From: Hyperoplus lanceolatus
Taxonomy: Eukaryota; Chordata; Actinopteri; Uranoscopiformes; Ammodytidae
Direction of reading: 5' to 3'
DNA length: 64,000 nt
NCBI GenBank assembly: GCA_026929865.2
Contig: CM049407.1
Coordinates: forward strand, 17,597,501-17,661,500
The notes beneath the pieces were generated by a model. The model worked only from the letters and a program-made list of their open reading frames with translations. It was not told the origin of the DNA and ran no database searches. Shown here one piece after another: positions 63,555-64,000 of the stretch (position 1 is the first letter of the stretch; every line of letters starts with the position of its first letter). Made by a program: the position numbers and the translations under genes.

Positions 63555-64000
63555 ACAGAAGGAGGAAACAGCAGAAATCAGAAGTATGCCAGACCGACCC
63601 GGGCCTCTGCCCCAGCACCACTCCACCCGACGTGTACAACGTCATTCGATCCCAGAAGGACGATGACCTGGTTGCAGCTCGCCCCAACACCAAAAACACC
63701 TCCTTTTTATGCTCCTCACCGGACACACCCACAGGTGACTACGACAACCTGGGAGGTCGGGACACAGAGAGCGGCTTCGTGACCCTAGCCAGCACAGAGA
63801 GCTGCTTCCTCAACTTCGACCTCAATGACCTCAGCGTGGGGCACCACGGTACCCGAGACTTCTACGACACCAGCTTGGGCCGCTCAGGGAAGAGGGACCT
63901 GAATGACAGCAGTCTGGGTCGCACCAGGCACAGGGAGTTTTATGACAGGAGTCTCGGTCGCCGTACCACAAAGAGTGAGCATTACGGCAGCAGTGTCTAC
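58014..64000 (+). CDS. layn: Layilin, C-type lectin membrane receptor (3' end outside window)
   Basis: Layilin is a single-pass hyaluronan receptor whose cytoplasmic tail binds talin and ERM proteins. Exons: 58014-58089, 58862-59159, 61858-62015, 62100-62144, 62244-62306, 62462-62558 and 63559-64000 (open at the edge): 393 codons so far, already longer than human layilin. Exon 1 is a signal peptide (MERLAIIFHVLLLCF). Exons 2-3 form the lectin domain: RPCYKLAYF, NFEEAELACRRDGGQLLSVE, DGDFWIGLRR, DEPSCGYEVCVVMYHQPSAP and QWNDDNCETKNNFICKY. Exons 4-5 form a Ser/Pro/Asn-rich stalk, exon 6 the membrane helix (LVYIIIPTIPLILLLLTVTG). The tail carries layilin-type motifs DVYNVIRSQKDDDLVAARP and ESGFVTLAS. 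Chondrolectin is the close alternative, but it lacks this tail. The last acceptor must be GAGACAG|AAGG (63556-63558) for the right frame. Confidence 0.93.
58103..58177. repeat. (CA)n microsatellite
   Basis: CA tract beginning about 13 bp after the exon 1 donor of layilin. Confidence 0.95.
58179..58421. mobile_element. Small MITE with AGGGCTG/GCATCCCT ends, inserted in CA repeats
   Basis: The left AGGGCTGTATTGATAC and right GTTGCATCCCT are imperfect inverses. Internal CGATTTTTGACCCACGATTC-like motifs repeat. It sits between two CA tracts, so any target duplication is hidden. The right part matches, in reverse, the sequence at 59208-59290. Confidence 0.6.
58422..58613. repeat. (CA)n microsatellite, impure
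   Basis: A long CA/CG-interrupted tract in layilin intron 1. Long Thr-His or Cys-Val frames read through it are artefacts. Confidence 0.95.
59208..59300. mobile_element. Partial second copy of the AGGGCTG MITE
   Basis: AGGGCTGTAACGATATGTG followed by GAATCGCGATACACAGAG is the reverse complement of the right part of the MITE at 58179-58421. It begins only 48 bp after the layilin exon 2 donor. Right end unresolved. Confidence 0.6.
59650..61530 (+). mobile_element. L2/CR1-type LINE with reverse transcriptase broken by one stop
   Basis: Inserted in layilin intron 2 in the gene's orientation. The frame from about 59693 to 61330 covers the fingers (KSAGPDNLPPYFLR, DNYRPIS), palm (FIDLSKAFDTVDH, GVPQGSVLGPSLF, catalytic YADDT) and the C-terminal region (LDYGDVVYMNAS, HWYLFIYKSI). 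A single in-frame TAG at 60023-60025, just after the DNYRPIS motif, interrupts it. The upstream endonuclease domain is missing, so the copy is 5'-truncated. The tail ends ATAAATAAAGGTTAAT followed by TAAAAAA repeats near 61530. It is related to the fragment at 35663-36640. L2/CR1 assignment is from motif impression; another Jockey-group clade is possible. Confidence 0.88.
63330..63359. repeat. (GA)n microsatellite
   Basis: Short GA run in the last visible layilin intron. Confidence 0.9.
63472..63552. repeat. (TG)n microsatellite abutting a splice acceptor
   Basis: Pure TG of about 80 bp ends only about 6 bp before the acceptor AG at 63557-63558 of layilin exon 7. There is no conventional polypyrimidine tract between repeat and exon. 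Confidence 0.95.

Overview
This window is vertebrate nuclear DNA, almost certainly from a ray-finned (teleost, probably percomorph) fish. Every host gene is split into many small exons with GT-AG junctions. Introns and spacers are full of CA/TG microsatellites, hAT, PIF/Harbinger and Tc1/mariner-like DNA transposons, tRNA-derived SINEs and L2/CR1-type LINE fragments. There are no bacterial-type operons, CRISPR arrays or genuine tRNA/rRNA genes. Exon borders below were assigned by eye from splice consensus and reading-frame continuity. In all three complete genes the exons sum to an intact open frame.

Layout: (1) 3995-10738 (+), 3' part of a nectin-family adhesion receptor; its signal-peptide exon is not recognised. 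(2) 13942-25447 (+), a complete 12-exon gene for a cell-surface protein with six Ig domains, one FN3 domain and a membrane segment, best matched to VSIG10L2. (3) 26902-34061 (-), complete chek1 checkpoint kinase (13 coding exons, 455 aa), with an E2F-like site just upstream and a 3.6 kb last intron filled by a structured tandem repeat. (4) 38148-54672 (+), complete complement factor B (18 exons, 765 aa: three CCP modules, vWA, trypsin-like protease), whose first intron contains transposons nested inside one another. (5) 58014-64000 (+), layilin (C-type lectin, one membrane segment), running off the right end, with a LINE in one intron and an unusual repeated motif in its cytoplasmic tail.

The genes do not form a pathway. 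Nectin, the VSIG10L2-like protein and layilin are surface or adhesion proteins, CHK1 is a nuclear DNA-damage kinase, and factor B is the secreted protease zymogen of the alternative complement pathway. The neighbourhood resembles human chromosome 11q23-q24 (NECTIN1, VSIG10L2, CHEK1, LAYN), with factor B, an MHC class III gene in mammals, placed between chek1 and layn.

The most informative non-genic material is the transposon stratigraphy. Several elements can be bounded by matching target-site duplications. One locus shows a hAT element split by a Harbinger-like element that itself carries a 381 bp MITE. I found no convincing new multi-gene system. The best candidates for novelty are the layilin tail repeats, the repeat block at 27.5-30.3 kb, the nested elements and two GC-AG introns.
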